From NCBI GenBank assembly GCA_021775935.1, contig JAJFGY010000223.1:1-39032 (forward strand): a DNA stretch of 39,032 nucleotides, in the 5' to 3' direction. Below, one piece after another: positions 18,284 through 25,772 of this stretch (within the stretch, counting starts at the first letter, position 1; every line of letters begins with the position of its first letter). A program made the translations under genes and the position numbers. Source of the DNA: Alphaproteobacteria bacterium. GTDB lineage: Bacteria > Pseudomonadota > Alphaproteobacteria > Parvibaculales > Parvibaculaceae. Below the pieces are notes generated by a model. That model worked only from the letters and a program-made list of their open reading frames with translations, did not search any database and was not told the DNA's origin.

Positions 18284-18745
18284 CTACATAACCTGCCATT
18301 GACCATCGGCTTGGCGGCAGGCTGTGCCGTAGGCCTGTTGAGGCTCGCCGCCGATGTAAACTGTTTGCTGATACTCACGGCAATAACCCTGACCGGATTT
18401 GTAGGAGCGACCGGGAGATACAGTTCCGTAATTGCCGCTGTCATCATTGTACCAGTCCTGCTCGTACCCGGTTTCCATCGCCCGGGTTGAAGCATAAGAC
18501 ATTTGCTGGCGGTCGCGGCCATCGAGGCTGCGTCCAACGCCTTGTCCAAGTGCAGCGCCTGCGAGGGCGCCAACGCCGGTCGCAATCAGACGACCACTTC
18601 CCGACCCGAACTGCGAGCCCAGAAGGCCGCCGCCAATCGCGCCGATAATCGTCCCGGCCCCTTCTCTGGGTCCGGCACCATGGGCGTAGCACCCTGTAAG
18701 CGAGACGGCGATGAGGCCCACCGTGGCCAGCTTGGCAATTTTCAT
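18284..18745 (-). CDS. Glycine-zipper outer-membrane lipoprotein (17-kDa antigen-like)
   Basis: This is a 153-residue protein. It has a signal peptide with lipobox SLTGC (Cys at about 19), then a glycine-zipper 2TM region at about 25-75 (GAGTIIGAIGGGLLGSQFG...GALAGAALGQGVG), then a Tyr/Gln-rich C-terminal domain with CREYQQTV and TACRQADGQWQV, as in Rickettsia 17-kDa surface antigens and RT0821 proteins. It is probably an envelope structural or stress protein. A promoter with direct-repeat half-sites like those before the PepSY-regulator operon lies upstream (18785-18839), suggesting control by the neighbouring two-component system. A terminator follows. Confidence 0.88.
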   Translation of the reverse strand: MKIAKLATVGLIAVSLTGCYAHGAGPREGAGTIIGAIGGGLLGSQFGSGSGRLIATGVGALAGAALGQGVGRSLDGRDRQQMSYASTRAMETGYEQDWYNDDSGNYGTVSPGRSYKSGQGYCREYQQTVYIGGEPQQAYGTACRQADGQWQVM

Positions 18746-18784
18746 GACGAACCCCGTTTGTTCGGTTGATCTAAGGTAGATCTA

Positions 18785-18839
18785 AGAATACGCGCGGGGA
18801 ATTGATCGGGCCGTGAACAGTCTGTTCATCTGGCGTTCA
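18785..18839 (-). promoter_or_regulatory. PhoP/FeuP-like direct-repeat site and promoter for the glycine-zipper gene
   Basis: Read on the minus strand, TGTTCA-N5-CGATCA (18803-18819) is followed after exactly 12 bases by TATTCT (18785-18790), a -10-like hexamer. The second half-site is imperfect. A further repeat pair lies on the other strand (TGTTCA-N5-CGTTCA, 18823-18839), making a 15-base palindrome at 18814-18828. OmpR/PhoP-family regulators bind such direct repeats of 11-bp period. The PepSY promoter at 21318-21352 has the same layout. Confidence 0.5.
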
Positions 18840-18867
18840 TGTAGAAATCGCAGAAATCGGCGGAAAA

Positions 18868-20259
18868 TTAGACTCTGGGGAGAAGAATATGAGCGCGCAG
18901 GCCCTTTTGTTCACTTTCAGACAGGTTGAGCGCGCCGCCATAGAGTTCCGCTGTTTCGCCCACAATATTAAGGCCCAGCCCAGAGCCCGGCACGGCCTCG
19001 TCCAGCCGCTCACCGCGCTTGAGCACCTGCGCTCGTTTCTCTGGGGGCAGCCCCGGCCCATCATCATCCACAGTGATCGCCAGCATCGGCATTTTGCCCT
19101 CAGCTTTTGTCGCTGTGACGGTGACATTTCTCTCCGCCCATTTGCATGCATTGTCGAGAAGATTGCCGATCATCTCTTCCAGGTCCTGCGCTTCACCTTT
19201 AAAGCAAAGCCCCTCTTCGACCGACATGGTTATCGACACTTGCCGGTCCTGATAGATGCGCTCCAGGGTCCGGGTAAGGCCGCCGAGCAATGGTTCAACC
19301 GGTGCCGATGCACCCAGCACGCGGGCGTTTGCTGCCGTCCGCGCCCTTGAAAGATGATGTTCGATCTGTTGGCGCATCAGGCCTGTCTGATGGGAGACAA
19401 CGGGCGCCAGCGGCCCATCATCTTCCCGGGCTTCATTTGCCAAAACACTCAAAGGGGTTTTTAGAGCGTGGGCCAGATTGCCCACATGAGTGCGCGCGCG
19501 TTCAAGCACGTCATTGGCATATTCCAGGAGGGAGTTCAGCTCATTGGCGAGGGGTTCGATTTCAGAAGGAAAGTCCCCTTTAAGCCGGGTCTCATCACCG
19601 GTGCGAATGTCATGCAAGCCTTGCCTCACCCGCTCCAAAGGCCGGAGACCGTAGCGCACCTGAATGAGGAGAGCGATGAGGATGCCCGCCCCGATCACGC
19701 CAAGTGCGCCAGCCAGTAGCCCGCCAAACTGATCGACCTGTTCATCGAGCTTGCTGATATTGCCCGCCACAGCAAAGGACACCTGGGCGTCCAGCCCCGG
19801 CACCCGCACCAGGCGTTCGACCACGCGCAGGGGTTGATTTTCAGGGCCCTGGCTGCGGCCTGTCAGCAGGTCCTCGGGAGGAGAATTTATGTCTTCAAGT
19901 TCCCGGCTGGGTGTGCGCAACGCTTGGTCGAAAAGCGAGCGGGAGCGCAAGGGTGTCTGTTTGCCGTCGGCGGCCTCGGGCTTCCCATCGCCGACTGTAC
20001 GCACCTGCCAATACCAACCGGAATAGACCCGCTGAAAGCGGGGGTCACTTAGCTGGCGGGTGAGCGCAAGTTCGCCTTCCTCGGTTACTTCAATTGCCGC
20101 AATCAGGCTGTCGAGAATGGCATCCAGATTGGTGTCAAAGGTCGCTTCCACGGACTGACGAAAGACCGACGACAGCGCAAGCCCGCCCGCGATCAAAACA
20201 ATCGCGAGCCAGATCGCGGCCGCGGCGGTGAGCCGGAACGCAAGGCTATCGAGCCGCAT
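18868..20259 (-). CDS. FeuQ/PhoQ-like sensor histidine kinase
   Basis: This 463-residue inner-membrane kinase has TM1 at about 10-32, a periplasmic sensor domain at about 33-170 and TM2 at about 180-202. A HAMP-like linker with YGLRPLERVRQGL follows, then HisKA with the PhoQ-type H box LAHALKTPLSVLANEARE, then HATPase motifs (GNLLDNACKWA, DDGPGL, GSGLGL). The ATG at 20259 lies inside the end of the response regulator gene (14-base overlap), so the two are translationally coupled. A longer reading to 20319 would bury more of the regulator gene. FeuQ in rhizobia controls osmoadaptive functions and PhoQ senses cations and peptides; the signal here is unknown. Confidence 0.93.
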   Translation of the reverse strand: MRLDSLAFRLTAAAAIWLAIVLIAGGLALSSVFRQSVEATFDTNLDAILDSLIAAIEVTEEGELALTRQLSDPRFQRVYSGWYWQVRTVGDGKPEAADGKQTPLRSRSLFDQALRTPSRELEDINSPPEDLLTGRSQGPENQPLRVVERLVRVPGLDAQVSFAVAGNISKLDEQVDQFGGLLAGALGVIGAGILIALLIQVRYGLRPLERVRQGLHDIRTGDETRLKGDFPSEIEPLANELNSLLEYANDVLERARTHVGNLAHALKTPLSVLANEAREDDGPLAPVVSHQTGLMRQQIEHHLSRARTAANARVLGASAPVEPLLGGLTRTLERIYQDRQVSITMSVEEGLCFKGEAQDLEEMIGNLLDNACKWAERNVTVTATKAEGKMPMLAITVDDDGPGLPPEKRAQVLKRGERLDEAVPGSGLGLNIVGETAELYGGALNLSESEQKGLRAHILLPRV

Positions 20260-20920
20260 CTTCCGCAGTTGCAAGCCTGTACCCCAATCCCCGAACTGTT
20301 TCGATAACATCTTTGCCAAGCTTGCGGCGCAGACGCCCTACAAAGACTTCAATCGTGTTGGAGTCCCGATCAAAATCCTGATCATAGAGATGCTCAACCA
20401 ATTCTGTCCGCGACACAACTTTATCCTGATGATGCATCATATAAGCAAGCAGGCGATATTCGAGCGAGGTAAGTTTTATCGGCTCGCCGTTTAACGTGAC
20501 CCGGGCGCTCCTGGTATCAATCCGCAATCCGCCCAGCTCCAGTTCGCTGGTGGCATGACCCGCGGAGCGTCGCAACAGAGCGCGGACCCGCGCCAGAACC
20601 TCTTCGGTGTAGAAGGGTTTGGTCACATAGTCATCAGCACCTGCGTCAAAGCCTGCAACCTTGTCAGACCAACGGTCCCTGGCGGTGAGAATAAGGACAG
20701 GCATGTCCTTGCCCGCCCGGCGCCACTTTTCAAGTACGGTGACGCCATCCATTTCTGGCAGGCCCAAATCGAGAATCACCGCGTCATAAGGTTCGGTATC
20801 TCCGAGAAAATGACCCTCTTCGCCATCGGCTGCGGTGTCGACCACATAGCCTGCGTCGGTGAGAGCTTCGCGCATCTGGCGGCTCAGGTCCGGATCATCT
20901 TCAACTACAAGCAACCTCAT
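20246..20920 (-). CDS. OmpR-family response regulator (FeuP/PhoP-like)
   Basis: This is a 224-residue regulator. The receiver domain has acidic pocket VVEDDPD, phospho-acceptor Asp51 (VILDLGLPEMDG) and the conserved Lys in VTKPF. The C-terminal winged-helix DNA-binding domain (about 125-220) ends with SNTIEVFVGRLRRKLG...VRGLGYRL. A strong AAGGAGG sits five bases before ATG 20920. It lies 30 bases after the PepSY gene and overlaps the kinase gene, forming PepSY-RR-HK. Repeated GTTCA half-sites with 11-bp period before the PepSY gene and before the glycine-zipper gene are the likely targets. Confidence 0.95.
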   Translation of the reverse strand: MRLLVVEDDPDLSRQMREALTDAGYVVDTAADGEEGHFLGDTEPYDAVILDLGLPEMDGVTVLEKWRRAGKDMPVLILTARDRWSDKVAGFDAGADDYVTKPFYTEEVLARVRALLRRSAGHATSELELGGLRIDTRSARVTLNGEPIKLTSLEYRLLAYMMHHQDKVVSRTELVEHLYDQDFDRDSNTIEVFVGRLRRKLGKDVIETVRGLGYRLATAEDAAR

Positions 20921-20950
20921 GGAAACCTCCTTCGTACGTCTTTAGCAGCG

Positions 20951-21310
20951 TTACCGCCCACCCCGTCGCACATTCATAATGCTGCCTGTCCGGGCGTTCA
21001 CTGCGACCAGCAAAACCTCCCCATCTGACAGCATCTTGATGTTGTAGACACCAGATCCCCGATTGAACCCCGCATCCAGGAGACGTCCTGGATAACGTGA
21101 CCGCACGGTGGAAAGCGCCTGCTCCATAGAGATGTATTGACCCGAGCGCACTGCGTCTCGGGCATCATCCTGGTCGGACCGGGCATAGGTGCTGCCAAAG
21201 GGGCCCGCCCAAAGCCCTGGGGGATCGTCATTTGCAGAAGCAACGCTTCCGCTAGCGACAAGACATGCCAGGGCCAACAAGGCGGCGAATATGGTGGGTG
21301 TACGTTTCAT
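20951..21310 (-). CDS. Small periplasmic PepSY-domain protein
   Basis: This 119-residue protein has a cleavable signal peptide (about 1-26, ending SVASA). Residues about 58-115 resemble a PepSY domain (ISMEQALSTVRSRYPGRLLDAG...VYNIKMLSDGEVLLVAVNARTGSIM). It is the first gene of an apparent operon with the response regulator and kinase. In Sinorhizobium a small periplasmic protein, FeuN, is encoded next to feuPQ and restrains FeuQ. By position this protein could play a similar feedback role, but I have not established homology. A regulator-type direct repeat lies 25 bases upstream of the start. Confidence 0.85.
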   Translation of the reverse strand: MKRTPTIFAALLALACLVASGSVASANDDPPGLWAGPFGSTYARSDQDDARDAVRSGQYISMEQALSTVRSRYPGRLLDAGFNRGSGVYNIKMLSDGEVLLVAVNARTGSIMNVRRGGR

Positions 21311-21317
21311 GACCCTC

Positions 21318-21352
21318 GTTCTACGCGAGATCGCCTGAACCCGCCATGAACG
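21318..21352 (-). promoter_or_regulatory. PhoP/FeuP-like direct-repeat promoter of the PepSY-RR-HK operon
   Basis: Read on the minus strand, CGTTCATGGCGGGTTCA (21336-21352) is two GTTCA half-sites with 11-bp period. After exactly 12 bases comes TAGAAC (21318-21323), a -10-like hexamer. This is the geometry of a PhoP-activated promoter. The -10 is very close to the ATG at 21310, so the message would have a very short leader. It suggests autoregulation. Confidence 0.5.
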
Positions 21353-21398
21353 TGAGCATTCAGCTTCGTTAAGGAAACCAGCACACGGTCAAAGGGGC

Positions 21399-22073
21399 TC
21401 AGAACCCTTCAATATGAGCATATTCACTTAACGGCGCGCGGTCAGTTCTCAATGTGTTGATTGGGGCTGTTTCGTCCATATAGCCGATGCCCAGGCCGCA
21501 AAAGAACATCAGATTGTCAGGAATGCCCAAAAACTCGCCGATGGTCTTGTACCAGAGAGCCCATGCTTCCTGTGCGGCTGTATGCAAACCCTCTTCGCGG
21601 GCCAACAGCATGATGCTCTGAATATACATGCCAAGGTCTGACCATTGGCCAAGCCCCATCTGCCGATCAATGGCAAAGAACATGGCCGCTGGCGCGCCAA
21701 AAATATCAAAATTGCGGTTAAAGTGCTTTTGGCGACCTTCTTTGTCGTCGCGGGGAACATTGATGCTCGCATACATGTCTTCGCCGCATTTTGCCCGCCG
21801 TGTCTTATAGGGCTGGCTCAGCTCTGTTGGATAAATGTCATATTCCGTGGCGCCATCGCCAAACGGATTGTCGACAATTTTTGACTGCACGATGGAGCGG
21901 AACTCCGCGAGCTTCTCGCCACTGATCGCCCAGACATGCCAGGGCTGCAAGTTCCCGCCTGATGGGGACCGAGCAGCGCTCGCTAGAATGCGATTGATCT
22001 TCTCAGCTTCCACCGGCTGGTCTGTGTAGGCGCGGCAGGTGATGCGGGTTTCCAGAGCTTCTGAGACTTTCAT
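21399..22073 (-). CDS. Nitroreductase-family FMN oxidoreductase
   Basis: This 224-residue protein has the N-terminal FMN-binding pattern LETRITCRAYTDQPV and the family segment ILASAARSPSGGNLQPWHVWAI. The C-terminus DNLMFFCGLGIGYMD...LRTDRAPLSEYAHIEGF is typical. Such enzymes use NAD(P)H to reduce nitroaromatics, quinones or enones as FMN dimers; the physiological substrate is unknown. It lies 47 bases after the acyl-CoA dehydrogenase pair on the same strand and may be their last operon member. No regulator site is visible directly upstream. Confidence 0.92.
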   Translation of the reverse strand: MKVSEALETRITCRAYTDQPVEAEKINRILASAARSPSGGNLQPWHVWAISGEKLAEFRSIVQSKIVDNPFGDGATEYDIYPTELSQPYKTRRAKCGEDMYASINVPRDDKEGRQKHFNRNFDIFGAPAAMFFAIDRQMGLGQWSDLGMYIQSIMLLAREEGLHTAAQEAWALWYKTIGEFLGIPDNLMFFCGLGIGYMDETAPINTLRTDRAPLSEYAHIEGF

Positions 22074-22120
22074 ATTCCACGTCTTTCTTCGAAATTTGGG
22101 AGAGGTGCTCGTGAGTGAAT

Positions 22121-23149
22121 TTATCGTGCGGTGACGTCGGTCCAGAGATTGTCTGCGCCGCGTTCAATTGCCTGGCGCCCAAGGCGCGCTGCCCAGGACC
22201 GACCACTGCCATATTCAGCCCGCCAGCTCCAAAGGCGGCGGGTGACCAGATGCAGCCCATGCTCATACGTAAAGCCAATGGCGCCATGTACCTGATGGGC
22301 AATGGAGGTGGACATGTTCACCGCTTCATCGATGCGGGTTTTTGCAACGGCCACCTCAAAGCCCGGATCATCAGCTTCACCTACCCGTTCACAGGCATGG
22401 CCCGCAATGGCCCCGGCAGCTGCCGCCTGTGTTGCAAGCACGGCGAGCTGTTGCTGCACCGCCTGGAATTTGCCAATGGGTTTGCCGAACTGTTTTCGAT
22501 CGTTTGCATATTCGACAGACTGGTTCAGCAGGTAGTCGAGCCCACCCGCCATCAGACCTGACCGCATCAACGCTCCCCACGTCTCCATTCCTTCCGTCAG
22601 ATCGCAAGGTGCGGACGTCACAGCATGACCCTCAAAAATGATCGTGTCTCGGGGTTCGCGCGCAATGTTTTCTTCAAGGCCCATTTTCAGGCCTGCAAGG
22701 GGGACTGCAACAACATGCAGCGCCCCATCAGGGCCTGGCACCAGCGCCACGCCCAAGACGGCATTATGCCCCCAGGGCACATGAGTGGCTGTACCACTTA
22801 GCGTTCCTTCCTTGCCAAGTGTCACGCCGGTAAGGAGGGTCAATGGTCCGTCCGGCACATCAAGACCGGCTTGCGACAGCAACCAGGCCGCGACCATTGT
22901 TTCCGCCAACGGAACGGGCGCCGCGTAGCGCCCTTGCGCTCGCAGTATCACCAGTGCATCGCCCCAGGAACCGCCAGCGCCCCCCTGCTCTTCGCCAGCC
23001 ATCAGCCTCGTCAGGCCATTCTCTTCCAAGGCCGACCAGAGTTTCTTGGGCCAGACACCCTCTTCTGCCTTTTGGACAATTTCTTTTGTGACGTGATCGG
23101 CCAACAACCGATCGATGGTTTCGCCGAGGATGTTTCTAAATTCGCTCAT
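22121..23149 (-). CDS. Acyl-CoA dehydrogenase family protein, second subunit of a pair
   Basis: This 342-residue protein is shorter than a classical acyl-CoA dehydrogenase. It keeps the C-terminal FAD-contact motif YANDRKQFGKPIGKFQAVQQ and the HQVHGAIGFTYEHGLH region, but its middle domain is degenerate and I see no clear catalytic Glu. It starts ten bases after the 382-residue partner gene ends, with AGGAG before ATG 23149. Adjacent long/short acyl-CoA dehydrogenase genes are typical of alpha2-beta2 enzymes acting on bulky acyl-CoAs such as steroid side chains. The substrate here is unknown. Confidence 0.87.
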   Translation of the reverse strand: MSEFRNILGETIDRLLADHVTKEIVQKAEEGVWPKKLWSALEENGLTRLMAGEEQGGAGGSWGDALVILRAQGRYAAPVPLAETMVAAWLLSQAGLDVPDGPLTLLTGVTLGKEGTLSGTATHVPWGHNAVLGVALVPGPDGALHVVAVPLAGLKMGLEENIAREPRDTIIFEGHAVTSAPCDLTEGMETWGALMRSGLMAGGLDYLLNQSVEYANDRKQFGKPIGKFQAVQQQLAVLATQAAAAGAIAGHACERVGEADDPGFEVAVAKTRIDEAVNMSTSIAHQVHGAIGFTYEHGLHLVTRRLWSWRAEYGSGRSWAARLGRQAIERGADNLWTDVTAR

Positions 23150-23159
23150 GATCTTCTCC

Positions 23160-24308
23160 TCACCTCAGGCCCAGACCGCGGGCAATGATGCCACGCAGAA
23201 TTTCACGGGTTCCCCCGCGCAAGGAAAACGACACGCTGGCCTGGGTCAGGAAGCCCAGCACCTGCGCATAGTCAGACCCTGTGCCGAGCATTGGTTCGAC
23301 ACCGGCCAACTCATGGGCTTTGACCGGCAATTCCTGCTCGAAGAGTGCGCCCAGATCTTTCACCACAGAAGCTTCCTGGATCGGGTTTTCCCCCGCTTCC
23401 AAAAGCCCCGCGATGGAGACCGACATCTGGCGCAGCGTCACGAGATGGGCGACAAGGCGGCCGATCTCCGCATCTGCGCTCGTGTCCCCGGTACGGCCCA
23501 GTTCGCGAATGAGTTCAGTGAGCAGGAGAAAACTTGAGAGATAGCGCTCGGGGCCGCTGCGCTCAAAGGCGAGTTCCGCGGTAACCTGGGTCCACCCATT
23601 GCCCTCTTCACCCACCATCATATTGTCGGGGACGAACACATCTTCAAAGACCACTTCATTGAAGTGCGCATTTCCGGTGAGGTCTTTGATCGGACGAATG
23701 GTGATGCCCGGCGTCTTCATATCCACCAGAAACTGGGTAAGGCCCGCATGCCTGTTGTCGGGATCGAGACTGGTGCGGAAGAGCGCTATCATATAATGCG
23801 CGTTGTGGGCGTTGGACGTCCAAAGCTTCGTGCCATTGACGGTCCAGCCACCGTCAGTCTTTTCGGCTTTGGTGCGCGCGGCGGCGAGATCTGACCCGCT
23901 ATCGGGCTCGCTCATGCCGATGCAAAAGAGCAACTCGCCCTTCGCTGCTTTAGGCAGAATGAGCTGCCGCTGCTCTTCAGTGCCAAACCGCAGCAATAAT
24001 TGTCCGCTCTGACGGTCGCCGATCCAATGCGCGCCGACAGGTGCGCCTGCAGCCAACATTTCTTCGAGCATGACATAGCGCTCCAACGCGCTGCGCTCAT
24101 GGCCGCCATATTTTTTGGGCCAGGTCATACCGATCCAGCCTTTGGCTCCCAGCTTCTTTGAGAACTCCGGATCGTAGCCGCTCCAGGTCTGCGCCCGGAT
24201 GACAGGTGGAATATCTGTCAGGGCGTCGCTCAGAAACGCGCGCACCTCGCCACGAAGGGCTTCGGCTTCCGGCGGCAACCGGCATGGATCAAATCTGAAC
24301 GTCTGCAT
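23160..24308 (-). CDS. Acyl-CoA dehydrogenase, catalytic subunit of a pair
   Basis: This is a 382-residue FAD enzyme that introduces an alpha-beta double bond in acyl-CoA. It has the N-terminal helical domain, then the flavin motif CIGMSEPDSGSDLA and VNGTKLWTSNAHNAHY, and then AFERSGPERYLSSF near 245-260, where the Glu of ERSGPERY is the likely base, as in heterotetrameric enzymes. The C-terminus (RGGTREILRGIIARGLGLR) is canonical. It directly precedes the shorter homologue and the nitroreductase gene. A REP-like palindrome lies 53 bases upstream, between it and the SDR gene. Confidence 0.93.
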   Translation of the reverse strand: MQTFRFDPCRLPPEAEALRGEVRAFLSDALTDIPPVIRAQTWSGYDPEFSKKLGAKGWIGMTWPKKYGGHERSALERYVMLEEMLAAGAPVGAHWIGDRQSGQLLLRFGTEEQRQLILPKAAKGELLFCIGMSEPDSGSDLAAARTKAEKTDGGWTVNGTKLWTSNAHNAHYMIALFRTSLDPDNRHAGLTQFLVDMKTPGITIRPIKDLTGNAHFNEVVFEDVFVPDNMMVGEEGNGWTQVTAELAFERSGPERYLSSFLLLTELIRELGRTGDTSADAEIGRLVAHLVTLRQMSVSIAGLLEAGENPIQEASVVKDLGALFEQELPVKAHELAGVEPMLGTGSDYAQVLGFLTQASVSFSLRGGTREILRGIIARGLGLR

Positions 24309-24360
24309 GGGGTCTGGAACCCTCCCACCTGAACTGGATCTTCAAGAGCATTTTCCCTAC

Positions 24361-24404
24361 GCATGTTCTCATCCGAAAACCGCGCACACTTTTCGGGAAC
24401 ATGC
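24361..24404. repeat. REP-like palindrome of the rhizobial type
   Basis: An outer stem GCATGTTC/GAACATGC (24361-24368, 24397-24404) and an inner stem CCGAAAA/TTTTCGG (24373-24379, 24390-24396) are joined by a one-sided 4-base bulge (TCAT). This is the architecture and near-sequence of the abundant Rhizobiales palindrome with core CCGAAAACC...TTTTCGGGA. It sits between the SDR and the acyl-CoA dehydrogenase genes. The rest of 24309-24554 shows no gene. Confidence 0.75.
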
Positions 24405-24554
24405 TACGAGGCGGCACATTGGGGCATCAGATCGCGGGGAGCAAGGGAGGGCTTTGTCAAAATTGACCGGAAACCCGCCACTTTCAACCAATCGGCTGGT
24501 CGCCCCTACGTGAGCGGTGCGGCGATGCACACCAAGTATTCACGAAAGCAACCC

Positions 24555-25355
24555 TCACGACACAATCGCTGTCGAGCCCCCATCAATTCTGAAATTGGTG
24601 CTTGTGATCGAATCAGCCAAGGGACTTGCGACGAACGCGACAAGCGCTGCGACTTCTTCTGTCCGCGCGATGCGTCCAGTGAGCCCACCGGTAACTTCCG
24701 CCATCGCTTTGGCTTCAATCTCGTCCCAGTCTTCACCCCAGCCGTTTTTCTTCGCCAAGGTCACGAACCAGGCTTCAACTTCTTTGGTTTTGATGAGACC
24801 GGGCGACACTATGTTGGACGTGACACCGGAATTGGCGAGTTCCTTTGCGAGGCTCACCGTCATCGTGTGAAGAGCGCCTTTTGAGGAATAGTAATGCGGC
24901 ATGCGGGCCGCTGGTGTTGTTGATCCAATGGTGCCCAATTGAATGATGCGGCCCCAGCTGCGTTCTTTCATCGGTTCCATAAAATGGCGCACCATGCGCA
25001 CGGCCGACAGAACGTTCACATCATAGGCTTCGTGCCAGGCGTTGCTGTCGGCACTCGACCAGCTCGCGCGATCTGCCGTCCCATAATTGTTGATGAGAAT
25101 GTCGAGGGGGCCCAGCGCGTCAACTTCACGGGCGACCTGAGCGGCCCCTTCATCTGTCCTGATGTCACCCGTTACAGCGTGAGCGTCGCCACCGGCTTTT
25201 GCGATCTCGGCGGCAACGGGCTCAGCTGTGCCGTCCTCAAGGCCGTGCACGAGAACTGTCGCCCCTTCGTCGGCGAAGAGTCTGGCAATGGCCTGTCCCG
25301 TGCCCCGATAGGAGCCGGTAACAAGCACGCGTTTGCCGTTGAGATGAAGGTCCAT
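24555..25355 (-). CDS. SDR-family NAD(P)-dependent oxidoreductase
   Basis: This is a 266-residue classical short-chain dehydrogenase. The Rossmann motif TGSYRGTG is near residues 13-20, INNYG near 88, the catalytic block is GTIGS with YYSSKGA (Tyr-x3-Lys), and the C-terminal signature is FRIDGGSTAIVS. In family terms it reduces a carbonyl or oxidises an alcohol, and many such proteins have 3-hydroxyacyl or 3-oxoacyl substrates. It is upstream of the acyl-CoA dehydrogenases on the same strand, but 246 bases and a palindrome separate them, so co-transcription is uncertain. Confidence 0.93.
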   Translation of the reverse strand: MDLHLNGKRVLVTGSYRGTGQAIARLFADEGATVLVHGLEDGTAEPVAAEIAKAGGDAHAVTGDIRTDEGAAQVAREVDALGPLDILINNYGTADRASWSSADSNAWHEAYDVNVLSAVRMVRHFMEPMKERSWGRIIQLGTIGSTTPAARMPHYYSSKGALHTMTVSLAKELANSGVTSNIVSPGLIKTKEVEAWFVTLAKKNGWGEDWDEIEAKAMAEVTGGLTGRIARTEEVAALVAFVASPLADSITSTNFRIDGGSTAIVS

Positions 25356-25433
25356 GACTTTTCCCCAATTGTTTGAGATACGTCATAGCAGGAATGCGGG
25401 TTGGGGGAAATTTGAGCTCGGTTGAGAGCTAGA

Positions 25434-25466
25434 GCATGTTGGAACGGTGTTGGCACACCGAACATG
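25434..25466. repeat. REP-like palindrome, variant sequence
   Basis: CATGTT/AACATG (25435-25440, 25461-25466) encloses a one-sided GGAA bulge and the stem CGGTGT/ACACCG (25445-25450, 25455-25460) around a TGGC loop. The bulge layout equals that of the palindrome at 24361. On the plus strand it is followed by TTTTTCTGTTTTTT, but no plus-strand gene precedes it. Confidence 0.55.
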
Positions 25467-25483
25467 TTTTTCTGTTTTTTGCC

Positions 25484-25527
25484 GCATTTTCGAACCGCAT
25501 AAGCGAAGTCGCCTATGCTGAAAATGC
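25484..25527. repeat. REP-like palindrome abutting the stop codon of the 66-aa gene
   Basis: Three nested stems occur: GCATTTTC/GAAAATGC (25484-25491, 25520-25527), GCATA/TATGC (25497-25501, 25514-25518) and GCGA/TCGC (25503-25506, 25509-25512). It resembles the rhizobial GCATTTTCGA...GAAAATGC family. It begins directly after the TAA at 25528-25530 and may protect the transcript end. Confidence 0.65.
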
Positions 25528-25728
25528 TTAAAGCTCAAGCGATGCGAAGATGGGTGCGCGTTCGTCAATGTAGGATGCGTATTGCACGCCGACCCGCACG
25601 CCTGCGAGGAAGATCATCATGGTGATCGCGATGAGGAGCCCGAACAGAGACATGCGCCGGATCGATGCCCGCCGTCTTTCCCGAAAGAATATCATCCGCT
25701 GTGCCATTGCACGCTCCTCATCCGCCAC
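25528..25728 (-). CDS. Small single-span membrane protein
   Basis: This 66-residue protein has a basic N-terminal part (AQRMIFFRERRRASIRRMS), one hydrophobic helix at about 28-47 (LFGLLIAITMMIFLAGVRVGV) and a short outer tail. The positive-inside rule predicts N-in topology. I do not recognise a family. It is the first host gene after the GTA cluster on the same strand. Its stop touches a palindromic repeat. Confidence 0.6.
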   Translation of the reverse strand: MADEERAMAQRMIFFRERRRASIRRMSLFGLLIAITMMIFLAGVRVGVQYASYIDERAPIFASLEL

Positions 25729-25772
25729 CCTACATGGACTGGCGAACCATCAGGATACGGATGAAAGCCTAA

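Noticed and set aside
25467-25480. T-rich run after the hairpin at 25434-25466 as a plus-strand terminator
   Set aside because: No plus-strand gene ends before it; the flanking genes are on the minus strand. Better explained as linker between two palindromic repeats.
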